A stretch of DNA of 64,000 nt, from contig NZ_LR134167.1 in NCBI RefSeq assembly GCF_900635775.1, positions 2,141,001-2,205,000 of the forward strand, given 5' to 3'. The DNA comes from Avibacterium volantium (lineage in GTDB: Bacteria; Pseudomonadota; Gammaproteobacteria; Enterobacterales; Pasteurellaceae). Positions 8,742 to 17,592 of this stretch are shown here, piece by piece. The notes below the pieces were generated by a model. That model was not told the origin of the DNA. It saw nothing but the letters and a program-made list of their open reading frames with translations, and did not search any database. Position 1 is the first letter of the stretch. Every line of letters begins with the position of its first letter. The position numbers and the translations under genes were made by a program.

Positions 8742-10304
8742 TTATTTAGATGACTGCTCAAAGTAGTAACGACCTGTTTTTAATGCACTCGGGCCAAGAC
8801 GAGCATATTTAAACATTAAGTACATTTCCACTACTAAGAAAATAGTATAAAGGGCGCAAATCAGACCGATTGAGAACCATAATTCGCCAGTGGTTAAGTT
8901 CGATGCCGCCACACCAACTGGTAACATATCGTAAATAGCCCAAGGCTGACGACCATATTCCGCTAAGAACCAGCCACTTTCAATGGCAAGCCACGGAAGC
9001 GGGAGTCCCCATAATAATGCGTGTAACAAGAAGCGGCTTTTACCCACTGTTTTACGCACATTTTGTACCACAGCGGCAATCATTAAGATTAGAATTAAAC
9101 CACCTGCTGCCATCATTACACGGAATGCCCAGAATGTTGGCCCAACATTAGGTACAGTATCTAAGGTTGCTTGCTTAATTTGTGATTCTGTTGCATCAAC
9201 CACTTTGTCTGTATAGCGTTTTAATAGTAAGCCATAACCAAGATCACCACGCACCGCATCAAATTGTGCTTTGGTTTCTTCATTGATTTGACCTGCTTTT
9301 TTCTCTGCTCTTAATTGTTCAAGCAAACCATAAGCCACCATACCTTGACGAACACGTTGTTCATTCACCACTAAAATATCGTTGATCCCTGCAAAGGTTT
9401 TATCCAATGAACGGGTTACGATAATCCCTGCGGCGTAAGGAATTTGTAAGGCAAAATCATTATGTCTTTCTGCTTGATTTGGCACAACAATCATATTCCA
9501 GTTAGCTGGTGCGGGTTCAGTATGCCATTCACCTTCCATTGCGGCTAATTTCATTGGTTGTTTTTGTCCGATTTCATAACCAGATTCATCACCCATAATT
9601 AGCACAGACACAACGGCAATAATACCGAATACAGAAGCGACAGAGAAAGAACGTTTGGCAAAACCAATATCACGCCCTTTTAAGATGTAATAAGCGCTAA
9701 TTGCTAAAACAAAGAATGCCCCTGAAACATAACCTGCAGATAAAGTGTGTAGGAATTTACTTTGTGCAACTGGATTTAACCAAAGATCCATAAAGCTGGT
9801 CATTTCCATTCGCATTGTTTCAAAATTGAAATCTGAGCCTACTGGTGCTTGCATCCAGCCGTTTGCCACCAAAATCCACATTGCAGAAAGGTTTGAACCG
9901 AAAGCTACGCAGTATGTTGAGAGTAAGTGCTTACCTTTTGATAAACGATCCCAACCGAAGAAGAATAACCCAACAAAGGTAGATTCTAAGAAGAAGGCTA
10001 ATAATGCCTCAATTGCCAGTGGTGCACCAAAAATATCGCCCACATAATGTGAATAATATGACCAGTTAGTCCCGAACTGGAATTCCATTGTAATACCAGT
10101 TGTTACCCCTAAGGCAAAGTTAATACCAAATAACTTACCCCAGAATTTTGTCATATCTTTATAAACTTCTTTGCCTGTTGCCACATAAAGGGTTTCCATA
10201 ATCACAAGAATGAAAGATAAACCCAATGTTAATGGCACAAACAAGAAGTGATATAACGCAGTTAATGCAAACTGCAATCTAGAGAGTTCAACAACGTCTA
10301 ACAT
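8742..10304 (-). CDS. cydA: Cytochrome bd ubiquinol oxidase subunit I
   Basis: The 520-residue haem-bearing subunit of cytochrome bd holds His19 (in [15 protein letters not shown]), the expected axial ligand for one of the b haems near the N-terminus. It also has GWMQAPVG and the extended Q-loop region (about residues 250-330) with the quinol-binding segment KLAAMEGEW. The subunit reduces oxygen in the inner membrane, drawing on ubiquinol. It is the first gene of cydABX-ybgE. A near-consensus FNR site lies 200 bp upstream, which fits the known oxygen control of this operon. Confidence 0.97.
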   Translation of the reverse strand: MLDVVELSRLQFALTALYHFLFVPLTLGLSFILVIMETLYVATGKEVYKDMTKFWGKLFGINFALGVTTGITMEFQFGTNWSYYSHYVGDIFGAPLAIEALLAFFLESTFVGLFFFGWDRLSKGKHLLSTYCVAFGSNLSAMWILVANGWMQAPVGSDFNFETMRMEMTSFMDLWLNPVAQSKFLHTLSAGYVSGAFFVLAISAYYILKGRDIGFAKRSFSVASVFGIIAVVSVLIMGDESGYEIGQKQPMKLAAMEGEWHTEPAPANWNMIVVPNQAERHNDFALQIPYAAGIIVTRSLDKTFAGINDILVVNEQRVRQGMVAYGLLEQLRAEKKAGQINEETKAQFDAVRGDLGYGLLLKRYTDKVVDATESQIKQATLDTVPNVGPTFWAFRVMMAAGGLILILMIAAVVQNVRKTVGKSRFLLHALLWGLPLPWLAIESGWFLAEYGRQPWAIYDMLPVGVAASNLTTGELWFSIGLICALYTIFLVVEMYLMFKYARLGPSALKTGRYYFEQSSK

Positions 10305-10720
10305 CTCAACTCCTTGTAAATATTACAAGTTCTAAACCAATGATTACTGTGTAATCACCCCAAAATCTTAAAGGTACACCCTTAAGCCAAGTTAATTGAA
10401 TTATCTTCGCAAGAATTATACAGATAACCCAAGATCGGTATGTATTCTACTACTAAAAGTGTGGATAAAAAATAGTAAAAAATGTAACACCGATCACATT
10501 TTTTAGATTTAAATCAAAAATAAACCCATAGAAAGTATGAGCTCTTTTGACAAGCTTCAAATTATAGTTTCTCTTAACATTTTTACAACAAGAATTGTGC
10601 GTTACCTCGCAAAATAGAATAAAAAATGATGAATAACTAGACTTTCCCCTCAGATTTTGCTAACTTTCGCAAAGCTCATTTTTTATTATATTTTTACAGA
10701 TTGAAAATAAGGGAGTTTTA
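10305..10720. other. 416-bp AT-rich divergent intergenic region
   Basis: This is the gap between cydA (minus) and a small secreted protein (plus). Apart from the FNR-like site at 10504-10517 it is AT-rich. I see no ORF, RNA gene or repeat in it. Promoters for both directions must lie here. Confidence 0.6.
10504..10517 (-). promoter_or_regulatory. Putative FNR-binding site upstream of cydA
   Basis: On the minus strand the sequence is TTGAT-TTAA-ATCTA, nine of ten matches to the FNR consensus TTGAT-N4-ATCAA. It lies ~190 bp from the cydA start and a similar distance from the divergent gene, so the target is not certain. The cyd operon is a classic FNR/ArcA target. Confidence 0.5.
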
Positions 10721-11035
10721 ATGAAAATAATGAAGGGAATTATGTTCGTGGCAACGCTTGCTGCAACTGCATTTATGAGCGTTTCAATTTCAGCAGCACC
10801 ACAACAAACAGAGAAAAATACAATCCCTCAGCAATGTGCCAAACTCTTTAAAGAAACCGAAAACCTCATTGCCGAAGCGGAAAAACAACCAGGAACACAC
10901 ACCCAGTTAAACAAAATTAAGAGTAAGCTAAACCAAAGCAAAAAACAGATTCTTGAAATGGAACTTGCAACACAAATGAAAAGTTGTGATGCAGCGTTAG
11001 CAAAACTGGCTTCGAAACAACAAAATACACTGTAA
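10721..11035 (+). CDS. Small secreted protein, unknown function (possible DUF5339)
   Basis: The product has 104 residues. An N-terminal signal peptide (cleavage likely after SVSISAA) is followed by a short, highly charged helical domain of about 75 residues. It has two cysteines (QQCAKLF and KSCDAAL) and many Lys, Gln and Glu. This C-helix-helix-C pattern resembles the small Pasteurellaceae periplasmic family DUF5339, an attribution made from memory. A terminator follows directly. GGGAG lies about eight bases before the ATG. No function can be assigned. Confidence 0.75.
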   Translation: MKIMKGIMFVATLAATAFMSVSISAAPQQTEKNTIPQQCAKLFKETENLIAEAEKQPGTHTQLNKIKSKLNQSKKQILEMELATQMKSCDAALAKLASKQQNTL

Positions 11036-11041
11036 TGATTA

Positions 11042-11074
11042 AAAAGGCTTGTTAAAAAACAAGCCTTTCTTTTA
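11042..11074 (+). terminator. Rho-independent terminator
   Basis: The stem AAGGCTTGTT/AACAAGCCTT is followed by TTCTTTTA. It ends the small secreted-protein gene and probably also hpt from the other side. Confidence 0.85.
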
Positions 11075-11095
11075 TCTTCACTGTCTCTACAAAAA

Positions 11096-11638
11096 TTAAT
11101 CTTCTTGTAAAACCACTTTCCCAATGTAACCAAAATTACGATAACGCTGCGCGTAATCAATACCGTAGCCCACCACAAATTCATCAGGAATAGTGAAACC
11201 TACCCAATCCACTGGCACTTCCACTTCACGGCGTGAAGGTTTATCCAATAAAGTACAAATACACAGTGAAGCAGGCTCACGCAGTTTTAGCATTTCACGC
11301 ACTTTTTGCAAGGTGTAACCGGTGTCAATAATATCTTCCACAATGAGAACCTGTTCGTTACGAATATCGCCATCAAGATCTTTGCTAATTTTCACATCGT
11401 GATTTGTCGTCATTCCGCTACCATAGCTTGTGGTAGTCATAAATTCTACTTCCACTGGTAAATCAATTTCACGCACCAGATCTGCCATAAACATAAATGA
11501 ACCACGCAACAAACCAACCACAATCAGCTTTTCTACCTTTTGCTGATGATAATATTGCGTAATCTCACGGCCCAATTCGCTAATTCTTGCACGTACATCT
11601 TGTTCCGAAATCATCACATCTACATAGTGTTTTTTCAT
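11096..11638 (-). CDS. hpt: Hypoxanthine phosphoribosyltransferase
   Basis: The 180-residue purine-salvage enzyme makes IMP (and GMP) from hypoxanthine (or guanine) and PRPP in the cytoplasm. The PRPP-binding motif [13 protein letters not shown] is in the middle of the protein, and the substrate-stacking region [15 protein letters not shown] is near the C-terminus. Length matches E. coli Hpt (178 aa). It stands alone; upstream is the terminator of the candidate small RNA. Confidence 0.95.
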   Translation of the reverse strand: MKKHYVDVMISEQDVRARISELGREITQYYHQQKVEKLIVVGLLRGSFMFMADLVREIDLPVEVEFMTTTSYGSGMTTNHDVKISKDLDGDIRNEQVLIVEDIIDTGYTLQKVREMLKLREPASLCICTLLDKPSRREVEVPVDWVGFTIPDEFVVGYGIDYAQRYRNFGYIGKVVLQED

Positions 11639-11701
11639 TATTAATTTACCTTTAAGCCCGCCAATGGCGAAATGATTGAGTTAAAAACGGTGAAATTGTA
11701 G

Positions 11702-11824
11702 CAAAAAAAAGGCCGAGATATAAGTCTCAGCCTTTTAAATACCCTAACGAATTTACTTTCTACTCTACTTGTTTGGAGCATCTTAAAAATGAATCATCAT
11801 TTTCAACAACAATACTTAACAAAC
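11702..11824 (-). ncRNA. Candidate Fur-repressed small RNA (RyhB/HrrF-like in logic)
   Basis: A strong sigma70 promoter with a Fur-type operator over its -35 region fires into a ~123-nt non-coding stretch. That stretch ends in a terminator (stem AAGGCTGAGA/TCTCGGCCTT, then eight U on the minus strand, 11702-11736). No ORF longer than five codons is seen. A second hairpin (AAAATGA-TGAT-TCATTTT) sits mid-transcript. Iron-repressed trans-acting RNAs such as RyhB, and HrrF of H. influenzae, have this design. I cannot tell whether this is the HrrF orthologue. Alternatively, the promoter could drive hpt by read-through. Confidence 0.65.
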
Positions 11825-11830
11825 GCCTCC

Positions 11831-11875
11831 ATTCTAGCAAACTAAAAAGCATTGTCAATAAGAATAATTCTCATT
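11831..11875 (-). promoter_or_regulatory. Promoter with Fur-box-like operator
   Basis: On the minus strand, AATGAGAATTATTCTTATT (11857-11875) is a near-perfect palindrome of the Fur type. It overlaps a consensus -35 TTGACA (11853-11858). After a 16-bp spacer comes TAGAAT (11831-11836) preceded by an extended -10 TG. Start of transcription is expected near 11824. Confidence 0.7.
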
Positions 11876-11882
11876 TATAAAA

Positions 11883-13232
11883 TTAATTTCCTGATACCTT
11901 CATTTTTTCTAACAAGATTGAACCAGTTTGAATGTTAGAGCGGTGTTCAACATCGTCCGCCACGGCGACAATTTGCTTAAACATTTCGGGAAGTGATCCT
12001 GCAATGGTAATTTCAGCTACTGGATATTGGATTTGCCCATTTTCCACCCAAAATCCTGCTGCACCACGGGAGTAATCACCAGTAACGAGATTGACGCCTT
12101 GCCCCATAAGATCCGTAACTAGCAAGCCCGTTTCCATTTTTTCTAAAAGTGCGGTCAATCCCCCTTGCAAATTTGGTTTCACTAACCAATTATGAATACC
12201 TCCGGCGTGGCCCGTGCTTTGCATACCGAGTTTTCGCCCACTATAACTGGTTAATAAGTAAGTTTGCAAAATGCCTTGGTCAATAATTTCCATATCACGA
12301 GTTCGCACACCTTCACTATCAAAAGGTGAAGAAGCCAATTTCCCAATTAAATGTGGGCGTTCACTAATGTGAAACCAATCTGGCAAAATTTGCTTGCCTA
12401 AGGCATCTAATAAAAAACTCGCTTTACGGTATAAACTGCCGCCACTAATCGCTGCGGTCAAATGACTGATTAATCCTGTTGCCACATCATTTAAAAACAC
12501 TACTGGCACTTCTTGGGTCGCAATTTTTTGCGGATTTAAACGTGATAAGGCTTTTTTCGCCGCATTTTCTCCCACCCAAGCTGGATTTTCTAACTTATCT
12601 GGATAACGTGAAATGGTATATTCATAATCACGCTCAAGCTGATTGTTTTCCCCCGCAATCATCGAACAAGAAAGGGAATAACGGCTAGACAAATAGCTCT
12701 GCAACATTCCATAACTATTACCATAAACTCGCACGCCAGTATGAGAATTAAAGGCTGCCCCTTCACTATTCACAATACGCTCATCATAATCCAACGCCGC
12801 TTTTTCTGCATTCAATGCTAACGTTGCCGCCTGATCCACATCAATTTCAGTGGGGTGATAAAGGGATAAATCTGGCGCATCAAACACCATTAAATCGCGA
12901 TCAGCCAAGCCTGCGCAATCATCAGGCGACGTATATTTTGCAATGGCAAGAGCTGCTTCCACGGCATTTTTGATCGCCACAGGGCTTAAATCAGAAGTGG
13001 ACGCATTGCCCTTTTGTTGACCTAAATAAACCGAAATACCTAATGCCCCATCATTATTAAATTCCACATTTTCAATTTCTTGCAAACGAGTGGAAACAGA
13101 AAGCCCATTTACTTTGGTCACGGCAACTTCCGCGCTTGCGCCCGCTTTTGTTGCAATATCAATGGCATAACTCACAGCCTCACGCAATTCTTGTTCTTGC
13201 TGTTTTAAAAGTGCGGTAGGATTTTGTTGCAT
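11883..13232 (-). CDS. pmbA: Metalloprotease-like protein PmbA (TldE)
   Basis: The 449-residue PmbA/TldE protein is the partner of TldD. TldD/E degrade unfolded or natural peptides such as microcin B17 precursor and CcdA in the cytoplasm; the TldE subunit lacks the zinc HExxxH motif, and none is seen here. Family stretches include [17 protein letters not shown] near the N-terminus, STSDLS, and the C-terminal [15 protein letters not shown] and [16 protein letters not shown]. It diverges from yjgA, as in E. coli. Confidence 0.95.
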   Translation of the reverse strand: MQQNPTALLKQQEQELREAVSYAIDIATKAGASAEVAVTKVNGLSVSTRLQEIENVEFNNDGALGISVYLGQQKGNASTSDLSPVAIKNAVEAALAIAKYTSPDDCAGLADRDLMVFDAPDLSLYHPTEIDVDQAATLALNAEKAALDYDERIVNSEGAAFNSHTGVRVYGNSYGMLQSYLSSRYSLSCSMIAGENNQLERDYEYTISRYPDKLENPAWVGENAAKKALSRLNPQKIATQEVPVVFLNDVATGLISHLTAAISGGSLYRKASFLLDALGKQILPDWFHISERPHLIGKLASSPFDSEGVRTRDMEIIDQGILQTYLLTSYSGRKLGMQSTGHAGGIHNWLVKPNLQGGLTALLEKMETGLLVTDLMGQGVNLVTGDYSRGAAGFWVENGQIQYPVAEITIAGSLPEMFKQIVAVADDVEHRSNIQTGSILLEKMKVSGN

Positions 13233-13350
13233 TTTTTAACCTCTTATCAAAATTTACCGTATTCTATCCCATTTTCCCTTATCTCGCTAATTTAGCCGAA
13301 ATTATGCTACACTAACGCCCATTTAGCGCATTTAGATTTAGGAAAACCTT

Positions 13351-13884
13351 ATGGCAAAACGTAGAAAAGAACAATTTGATTGGGAAGATGAAGAACAAGA
13401 AGAAATTATTTGGGTAAGCAAAAGTGAAATAAAACGTGATGCGGAAGCCTTAAAACAGCTTGGTGAAAAATTGGTAAATCTAACCAAAACCAACTTAGAA
13501 AAAATTCCATTGGAAGAAAATATTCTTGATGCCATCGCGCTCGCTCAACGCTTACAAAAAGAAGCAAAACGCCGCCAGCTACAATATATTGGTAAACTAC
13601 TGCGCCAAGTAGATGCAGAGCCAATTCAAGAAGCCTTGGATAAAATCGAGAATAAACACAATCACCAACAAGCGCTGTTACATAAATTAGAATTACTGCG
13701 TGATGAACTCATCGCCAAAGGGGACGAAGCATTAAGCAATGTACTGAATGACTACCCCTATGCTGATCGCCAACATCTGCGCAACCTAATCCGCGCAGCG
13801 CAAAAAGAAAAAGCACAAAACAAACCACCAAAAGCCTATCGTGAGATTTTTCAATATTTGAAAGAATTGGCGATTGAGGAATAA
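13351..13884 (+). CDS. yjgA: Ribosome biogenesis factor YjgA (DarP)
   Basis: The 177-residue DUF615 protein is highly charged and all-helical. It starts [20 protein letters not shown] and contains [24 protein letters not shown], the family signature. DarP/YjgA associates with late 50S ribosomal precursors in E. coli. AGGAAAA precedes the ATG, and a terminator follows. The divergent pairing with pmbA supports the call. Confidence 0.95.
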   Translation: MAKRRKEQFDWEDEEQEEIIWVSKSEIKRDAEALKQLGEKLVNLTKTNLEKIPLEENILDAIALAQRLQKEAKRRQLQYIGKLLRQVDAEPIQEALDKIENKHNHQQALLHKLELLRDELIAKGDEALSNVLNDYPYADRQHLRNLIRAAQKEKAQNKPPKAYREIFQYLKELAIEE

Positions 13885-13908
13885 TTTGTAATCCCCACAT
13901 ATCTCAAT

Positions 13909-13938
13909 AAAAATGGCACGCTTAACGTGCCATTTTTT
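13909..13938 (+). terminator. Rho-independent terminator of yjgA
   Basis: The stem AAATGGCACG/CGTGCCATTT with loop CTTAA is followed by TTT, about 25 bp after the yjgA stop. Confidence 0.85.
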
Positions 13939-13959
13939 GCTGAAAACGCTTGTTTTATC

Positions 13960-14239
13960 CTATTCATCTAATAACCACTTCCAAATTTCAACTGTTTCAG
14001 GTTTTGGTGTACCTTTCTCCATTCCTAATTGAATAGCAATATGTTGCAACTGCTTTGCAAGCGCTGGCTGTCCACATAAATTAAGGCTTACGATAATACG
14101 AGAAATTTTTTTGTCTTCGTGTCCAATATGCTTAATCCAATAATCTCGATTCTTTACTTCCTCGCTAATTTTGAGTTCACTATTTTCCAAATATAATCCC
14201 CAATAACGGATGATATGTTTAAACGTTGTTAAAAATTTA
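13960..14239 (-). pseudogene. 3' remnant of an unidentified gene cut by IS1016
   Basis: An open frame runs from the IS edge to a stop at 13960, about 90 codons. The only usable internal starts are a TTG at 14190 or none at all, so it is probably the C-terminal part of a longer protein whose 5' end was removed by the element. The visible peptide includes RDYWIKHIGHEDKKISRIIV and KPETVEIWKWLLDE. I do not recognise the family. The frame would join in phase with the truncated gene on the far side of the island (21364-21679) if the island were removed with one 8-bp duplication. Confidence 0.5.
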
Positions 14240-14952
14240 GGGGCTGTAGTAGATTAGCCCTAAATTTCACACCATTTTCGCAATATTTTTAACTGCTCTT
14301 TTGGTGTCCCAAAGTTAAACCGAAATTCACATTCCTTCAAGAATAAAGGAAAGTTTTTTCGGTTAATTCCATTATATTTTCGCAGTATCCGCTTCGCCTG
14401 ATTCCAAAAATTTTCAATGCCATTAATATGATTTTGTTTCACCGCAAATAGCTCGGAATGATTGATTCGTTCGTGGTGAAATTCACTCACATCAAGCGCA
14501 TCATAACTGCGATAAGTGTCCGTATAAACCCAGCTATCAGGCTTGATTTTTCTTTTAATAACAGGGAGTAATGTTTCAATCTTGGTGTTTTCAACCACAA
14601 CAGTAAATACCTTTCCTTGTCGTTTTAGTCACCCAAAAACAGCAACTTTTCCAGCCGCTCCTCGTCCTCGTTTTCCCTTTCGATGACCACCAAAATAGCT
14701 TTCGTCTAGTTCAATTTCCCCCTCAAAAATCTCGTTAACTTCAAGGGATAAATGATAGCCAATCACAAGCCTGATTTTATGGTAGAACAAAGCGGCTGTA
14801 TTCGGTTGAATATCTAGCAAATTTGCTGCCGTTCTTGCAGTAACTTCTGCGACAAAAAACTCAAGCAGTTTTTTCTGTATGGATTTCTTTAATTTACAAT
14901 ATGTTATCTTCATTTTTGTAGTATAGCATTGTTGCTAATCTACTACAGCCCC
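14240..14952 (-). mobile_element. IS1016-type element (IS1595 family), copy 1
   Basis: The 713-bp element is bounded by perfect 18-bp inverted repeats GGGGCTGTAGTAGATTAG and CTAATCTACTACAGCCCC. It is nearly identical to copy 2 at 20651-21363 but in the opposite orientation. Its transposase is interrupted by a stop codon. The 8-bp flanks AAAATTTA and ATTTTTTA are not a good duplication, so the flanks have been rearranged or mutated. Confidence 0.93.
14260..14913 (-). pseudogene. IS1016-type transposase with in-frame stop
   Basis: The coding span is 654 bp, the same as the intact copy. One base differs critically: GGG-TTA-CTA in the intact copy is GGG-TGA-CTA here (around 14629), turning Leu into a stop after VAVFG. 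Downstream the frame continues unchanged to the usual end RKWCEI. Three more substitutions relative to copy 2 are seen (Leu/Phe, Ile/Asn, Tyr/His). The DDE-type ISXO2-like domain is split, so this copy should not make active transposase, although copy 2 could mobilise it in trans. Confidence 0.93.
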
Positions 14953-15507
14953 ATTTTTTATATAAATATATGTAATACTGTCACTATTTTCTTTTTTGTC
15001 TAATTTAAATGATGTTTTATTATCAAAATAAGGATTAATTTCATCAATGATTATTTTTTCAAGTATTCTTTTTTCTTTGAAAAATGTGAATATAAAGCCA
15101 TTAAATAATCTAAGGTTTAATTTATTATTATGAGAGATTTGAATAAATCCTACTACAGGTTTATTTGAAATTTTCAATACAATAGAATTTATATTCTCTA
15201 GAGGAATGTGATGACATATTTGTCTATTTTTGAAAACAATGATTGAATCTTCATAAAGTTTTATGCTATATTTTGAACTTATGACAAATTGGTTTATTAT
15301 AAGAAGAAGTATAAAGGAAATACCAAGTATAAGCCCATAAACTTTAGAAATATCAATAACAGAAGGTTTTTTGACAATGTCATAATTAAATATTTGTTCA
15401 ATAAAAGGAGCTATTAAGAAAAAAAGGACTATCCAAACTGACATTGCTAAAATCAGCTTGCTTATTGTTAAAGCTTTAAACTCATATTGACTATTATATT
15501 GTTTCAT
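14935..15507 (-). CDS. Membrane protein of unknown function, C-terminus replaced by IS1016 end
   Basis: The product has 190 residues from ATG 15507 (MKQYNSQYEFKALTISKLIL); a longer start at 15567 is possible but has no support. Two hydrophobic helices (about 15-37 and 50-72) are followed by a beta-rich cytoplasmic domain reminiscent of the bacterial PH-like/YcxB fold. The last residues (NGAVVD, then TAG) are encoded by the IS1016 inverted repeat, so the native C-terminus is lost. Codon use is very AT-rich compared with the housekeeping genes. The function is unknown and it may be non-functional. Confidence 0.55.
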   Translation of the reverse strand: MKQYNSQYEFKALTISKLILAMSVWIVLFFLIAPFIEQIFNYDIVKKPSVIDISKVYGLILGISFILLLIINQFVISSKYSIKLYEDSIIVFKNRQICHHIPLENINSIVLKISNKPVVGFIQISHNNKLNLRLFNGFIFTFFKEKRILEKIIIDEINPYFDNKTSFKLDKKENSDSITYIYIKNGAVVD

Positions 15508-15567
15508 ATTGAAGTCATTTAAACTTTTTTGGAAAATAAAAAAGGGTTGACGAAATTTGTGTTGCAA

Positions 15568-15815
15568 AACATAATCATTTCAAAGTCAACCCCATGTTGT
15601 ATAAAATACTCGACAAAGATACAATAAAAAATGAAATAATTCCACATTTGCCACGAGCAAAAAGAGGCTTTCAAGATCCGTAGGATGGGCTTCAGCCCAT
15701 CAAAGGGGATAAATTACATTAAATGATGGGCTAAAGCCCATCCTACCCGAGCCTCTCCCACAATTTGTGTAAATGCCTGTTTCTGAGATAATACATTAGA
15801 TACAGGTATTTTATT
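15568..15815. other. Intergenic stretch before the IS256 transposase
   Basis: It contains the REP-like inverted pair (15680-15746), the left end of the IS256-family element and a GGGTTGAC/GTCAACCC inverted repeat (about 15543-15593) upstream of the truncated membrane gene. No further gene is seen. Confidence 0.6.
15680..15746. repeat. REP-like inverted repeat pair
   Basis: GTAGGATGGGCTTCAGCCCA and its mirror TGGGCTAAAGCCCATCCTAC are 23-bp arms matching at 22 positions, separated by 21 bp. Each arm is itself a short hairpin (TGGGCT/AGCCCA). This is the layout of a paired REP sequence, a type often linked to RAYT transposases. None is visible in the window. The IS256-family element starts within a few bases of the right arm. 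Confidence 0.75.
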
Positions 15816-17063
15816 ATGAACGAAAAACAACTCCACGCCTTGGCAGCAGAATTTGCCAAAAACCTCAAAACGCCGGAAGACCTTAATCAGTTTTCTCGAA
15901 TGCTCAAAAAAATCACGGTCGAAGCAGCCCTAAACGCGGAACTGACTGACCACCTTGGTTATGAAAAACATCAGCCACGAAAAGGCAAAAATGCGCGTAA
16001 CGGCTATACGTCCAAAACTGTGATGTGTGATGAGGGTGAAATGGAAATTGATACCCCTCGTGACCGTGAGGGCACCTTTGAACCGCAGCTTATCAAGAAA
16101 AACCAAACCCGAATTACCGGAATGGACGAGCAGATTATCGCCTTATATGCCAAAGGCTTAAGCAATCAAGAAATCGTCGAAATGTTCAAAGAACTCTATG
16201 ATGCTGATGTGTCAACGAGCTTGATTTCTCGCGTGACAGATTCGGTTAAAGAGCGCGTCTTGGAATGGCAAAATCGCCCGCTTGATGCGGTGTATCCGAT
16301 TGTTTATTTAGATTGCATCGTGGTCAAAGTGCGTCAAGACGGGCGGATTATCAACAAGTCCGTCTTTGTGGCGTTGGGTGTGAATTTGGAGGGGCATAAA
16401 GAATTACTCGGACTCTGGATTGCCGAAAACGAAGGCGCGAAGTTCTGGGCAAACGTGCTAACAGAGCTGCAAAATCGCGGTTTAAAAGACATTTTAATTG
16501 CGTGTGTGGACGGTTTAAAAGGCTTTCCTGACGCCATTAATGCCGTTTATCCCCAAACCAAGATTCAGCTTTGCATTGTGCATTTGGTGCGTAATAGTTT
16601 GAAATATGTGTCATGGAAAGATTACAAGGCGGTGACTGCGGATTTAAAACAGGTGTATCAAGCCCCGACGGAGATGCAAGCACGCGAGAATTTGACCGCA
16701 CTTTCGCAAAAATGGCAGGAAAAATACCCGCTTGTAGCGAGAGGTTGGGAGGAGAATTGGGCGAATATCGCGACATTTTTTGATTATCCGTCGGATATTC
16801 GCAAAGCGATTTATACCACCAATGCGGTGGAGTCACTCAATAGCGTGATTCGGCGAGTCATTAAAAAACGCAACGTATTCCCGACGGATGAGTCGGTGTT
16901 CAAGGTAATATGGCTGGCGATGAAAGATGCGTCAAAGAAATGGACAATGCCGATTCAAAACTGGAAACAGGCAATGAATCGTTTTATGATTGATTTTGGT
17001 GATCGCCTCGACGATCACCGTTAAGTTGAAATGGGTGTTTACACAGAATTTGGGATAGGGTCC
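15749..17063 (+). mobile_element. IS256-family insertion sequence
   Basis: The element is about 1.3 kb and holds one mutator-type transposase. Imperfect terminal inverted repeats are visible: left TCCCACAATTTGTGTAAA and right, read on the other strand, TCCCAAATTCTGTGTAAA. Exact ends are uncertain by a few bases, and no clean target duplication is seen. An AAGTGCGGT-type uptake signal lies inside the transposase gene. Confidence 0.85.
15816..17024 (+). CDS. IS256-family (mutator-type) transposase
   Basis: The 402-residue DDE transposase starts MNEKQLHALAAEFAKNLKTP. Family signatures are the N-terminal ELTDHLGYEKH..GKNARNGYTSKT, the first catalytic Asp region YPIVYLDCIVVKVR, the second ACVDGLKGFPDAI, and the final Glu region YTTNAVESLNSVIRR. 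Length is normal for the family (about 400 aa) and no interruptions are seen, so it may be active. It lies inside the IS1016-bounded island. Confidence 0.95.
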   Translation: MNEKQLHALAAEFAKNLKTPEDLNQFSRMLKKITVEAALNAELTDHLGYEKHQPRKGKNARNGYTSKTVMCDEGEMEIDTPRDREGTFEPQLIKKNQTRITGMDEQIIALYAKGLSNQEIVEMFKELYDADVSTSLISRVTDSVKERVLEWQNRPLDAVYPIVYLDCIVVKVRQDGRIINKSVFVALGVNLEGHKELLGLWIAENEGAKFWANVLTELQNRGLKDILIACVDGLKGFPDAINAVYPQTKIQLCIVHLVRNSLKYVSWKDYKAVTADLKQVYQAPTEMQARENLTALSQKWQEKYPLVARGWEENWANIATFFDYPSDIRKAIYTTNAVESLNSVIRRVIKKRNVFPTDESVFKVIWLAMKDASKKWTMPIQNWKQAMNRFMIDFGDRLDDHR

Positions 17064-17095
17064 GAAAATCCCTCTATTTTTATAGTTAGATACCA

Positions 17096-17457
17096 CTATT
17101 CCACTTTAAACATCCCCATCATACCGAGGTTTTCATGTTCTAAAATATGGCAATGGTACATTTTCAACCCAGTATGTCCTTGCTTAAAGCGAACAATCAC
17201 TTTTTCATAAGGGCGTAAATTAACCACATCTTTTAACGCTCTGCCTTCTGGCTTAAAGGTTTTACCGTTTAACGTATGTTGAATTACTTCAAATTGAGTG
17301 CCATGCAAATGGAATGGATGATCCATATGGCTTTCATTGAAGATTTCCCACTGTTCCACTTCATTCAATTTGGTAACAAAATCAATACGGTTCATATCAA
17401 AGGTTTGACCGTTGATTAAGAACATCCCATCCATCATTGGCGGAATAGGGTTATTCT
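17096..17457 (-). pseudogene. Multicopper oxidase, C-terminal fragment
   Basis: Only the last ~115 residues of a CueO-type periplasmic copper oxidase remain. The fragment carries copper ligands of the third cupredoxin domain: HPFHLHG and YHCHILEHENLGMMG (HCH-x3-H-x4-M). An in-frame TAG lies just before NPIPPMMDGMFLINGQ, and the upstream sequence resembles an IS1016-type end, so the N-terminal domains were removed. Full-length enzymes are around 500 aa and oxidise Cu(I). It is probably dead, but it shows that the island once held copper-resistance genes. Confidence 0.85.
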
Positions 17458-17479
17458 AACCTGAAATTAGATTTCCCTA

Positions 17480-17497
17480 GTTATCTAGTACAGCCCC
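17480..17497. repeat. Degenerate IS1016-type terminal repeat
   Basis: The sequence TTATCTAGTACAGCCCC resembles the intact IS1016 right end (CTAATCTACTACAGCCCC) and lies next to the truncated oxidase. It looks like a scar of a third, deleted element. Confidence 0.45.
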
Positions 17498-17511
17498 TTA
17501 AATATTTGTTT

Positions 17512-17591
17512 AAAACACCGTTTGGAGCAATTCAAGCGGTGTTTTCGTGTGGAAATTTTGCAAAAATGAACTTTCAGGCTGCCTGAAAAAC
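17512..17591 (-). terminator. Terminator plus Neisseriaceae-type uptake sequence, module 1
   Basis: An AAAACACCG...CGGTGTTTT hairpin is followed by a spacer and then AGGCTGCCTGAA (17576-17587). That 12-mer equals the AG-simDUS dialect described for Simonsiella, and its complement reads as the Kingella dialect. The same terminator-spacer-uptake-sequence unit recurs at 18681-18759. It sits at the 3' end of the MerR-type regulator. Confidence 0.7.
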
Positions 17592-17592
17592 A

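Noticed and set aside
14232..14960. 8-bp target duplication around IS1016 copy 1
   Set aside because: AAAATTTA and ATTTTTTA match at only five positions, as expected by chance in AT-rich DNA.
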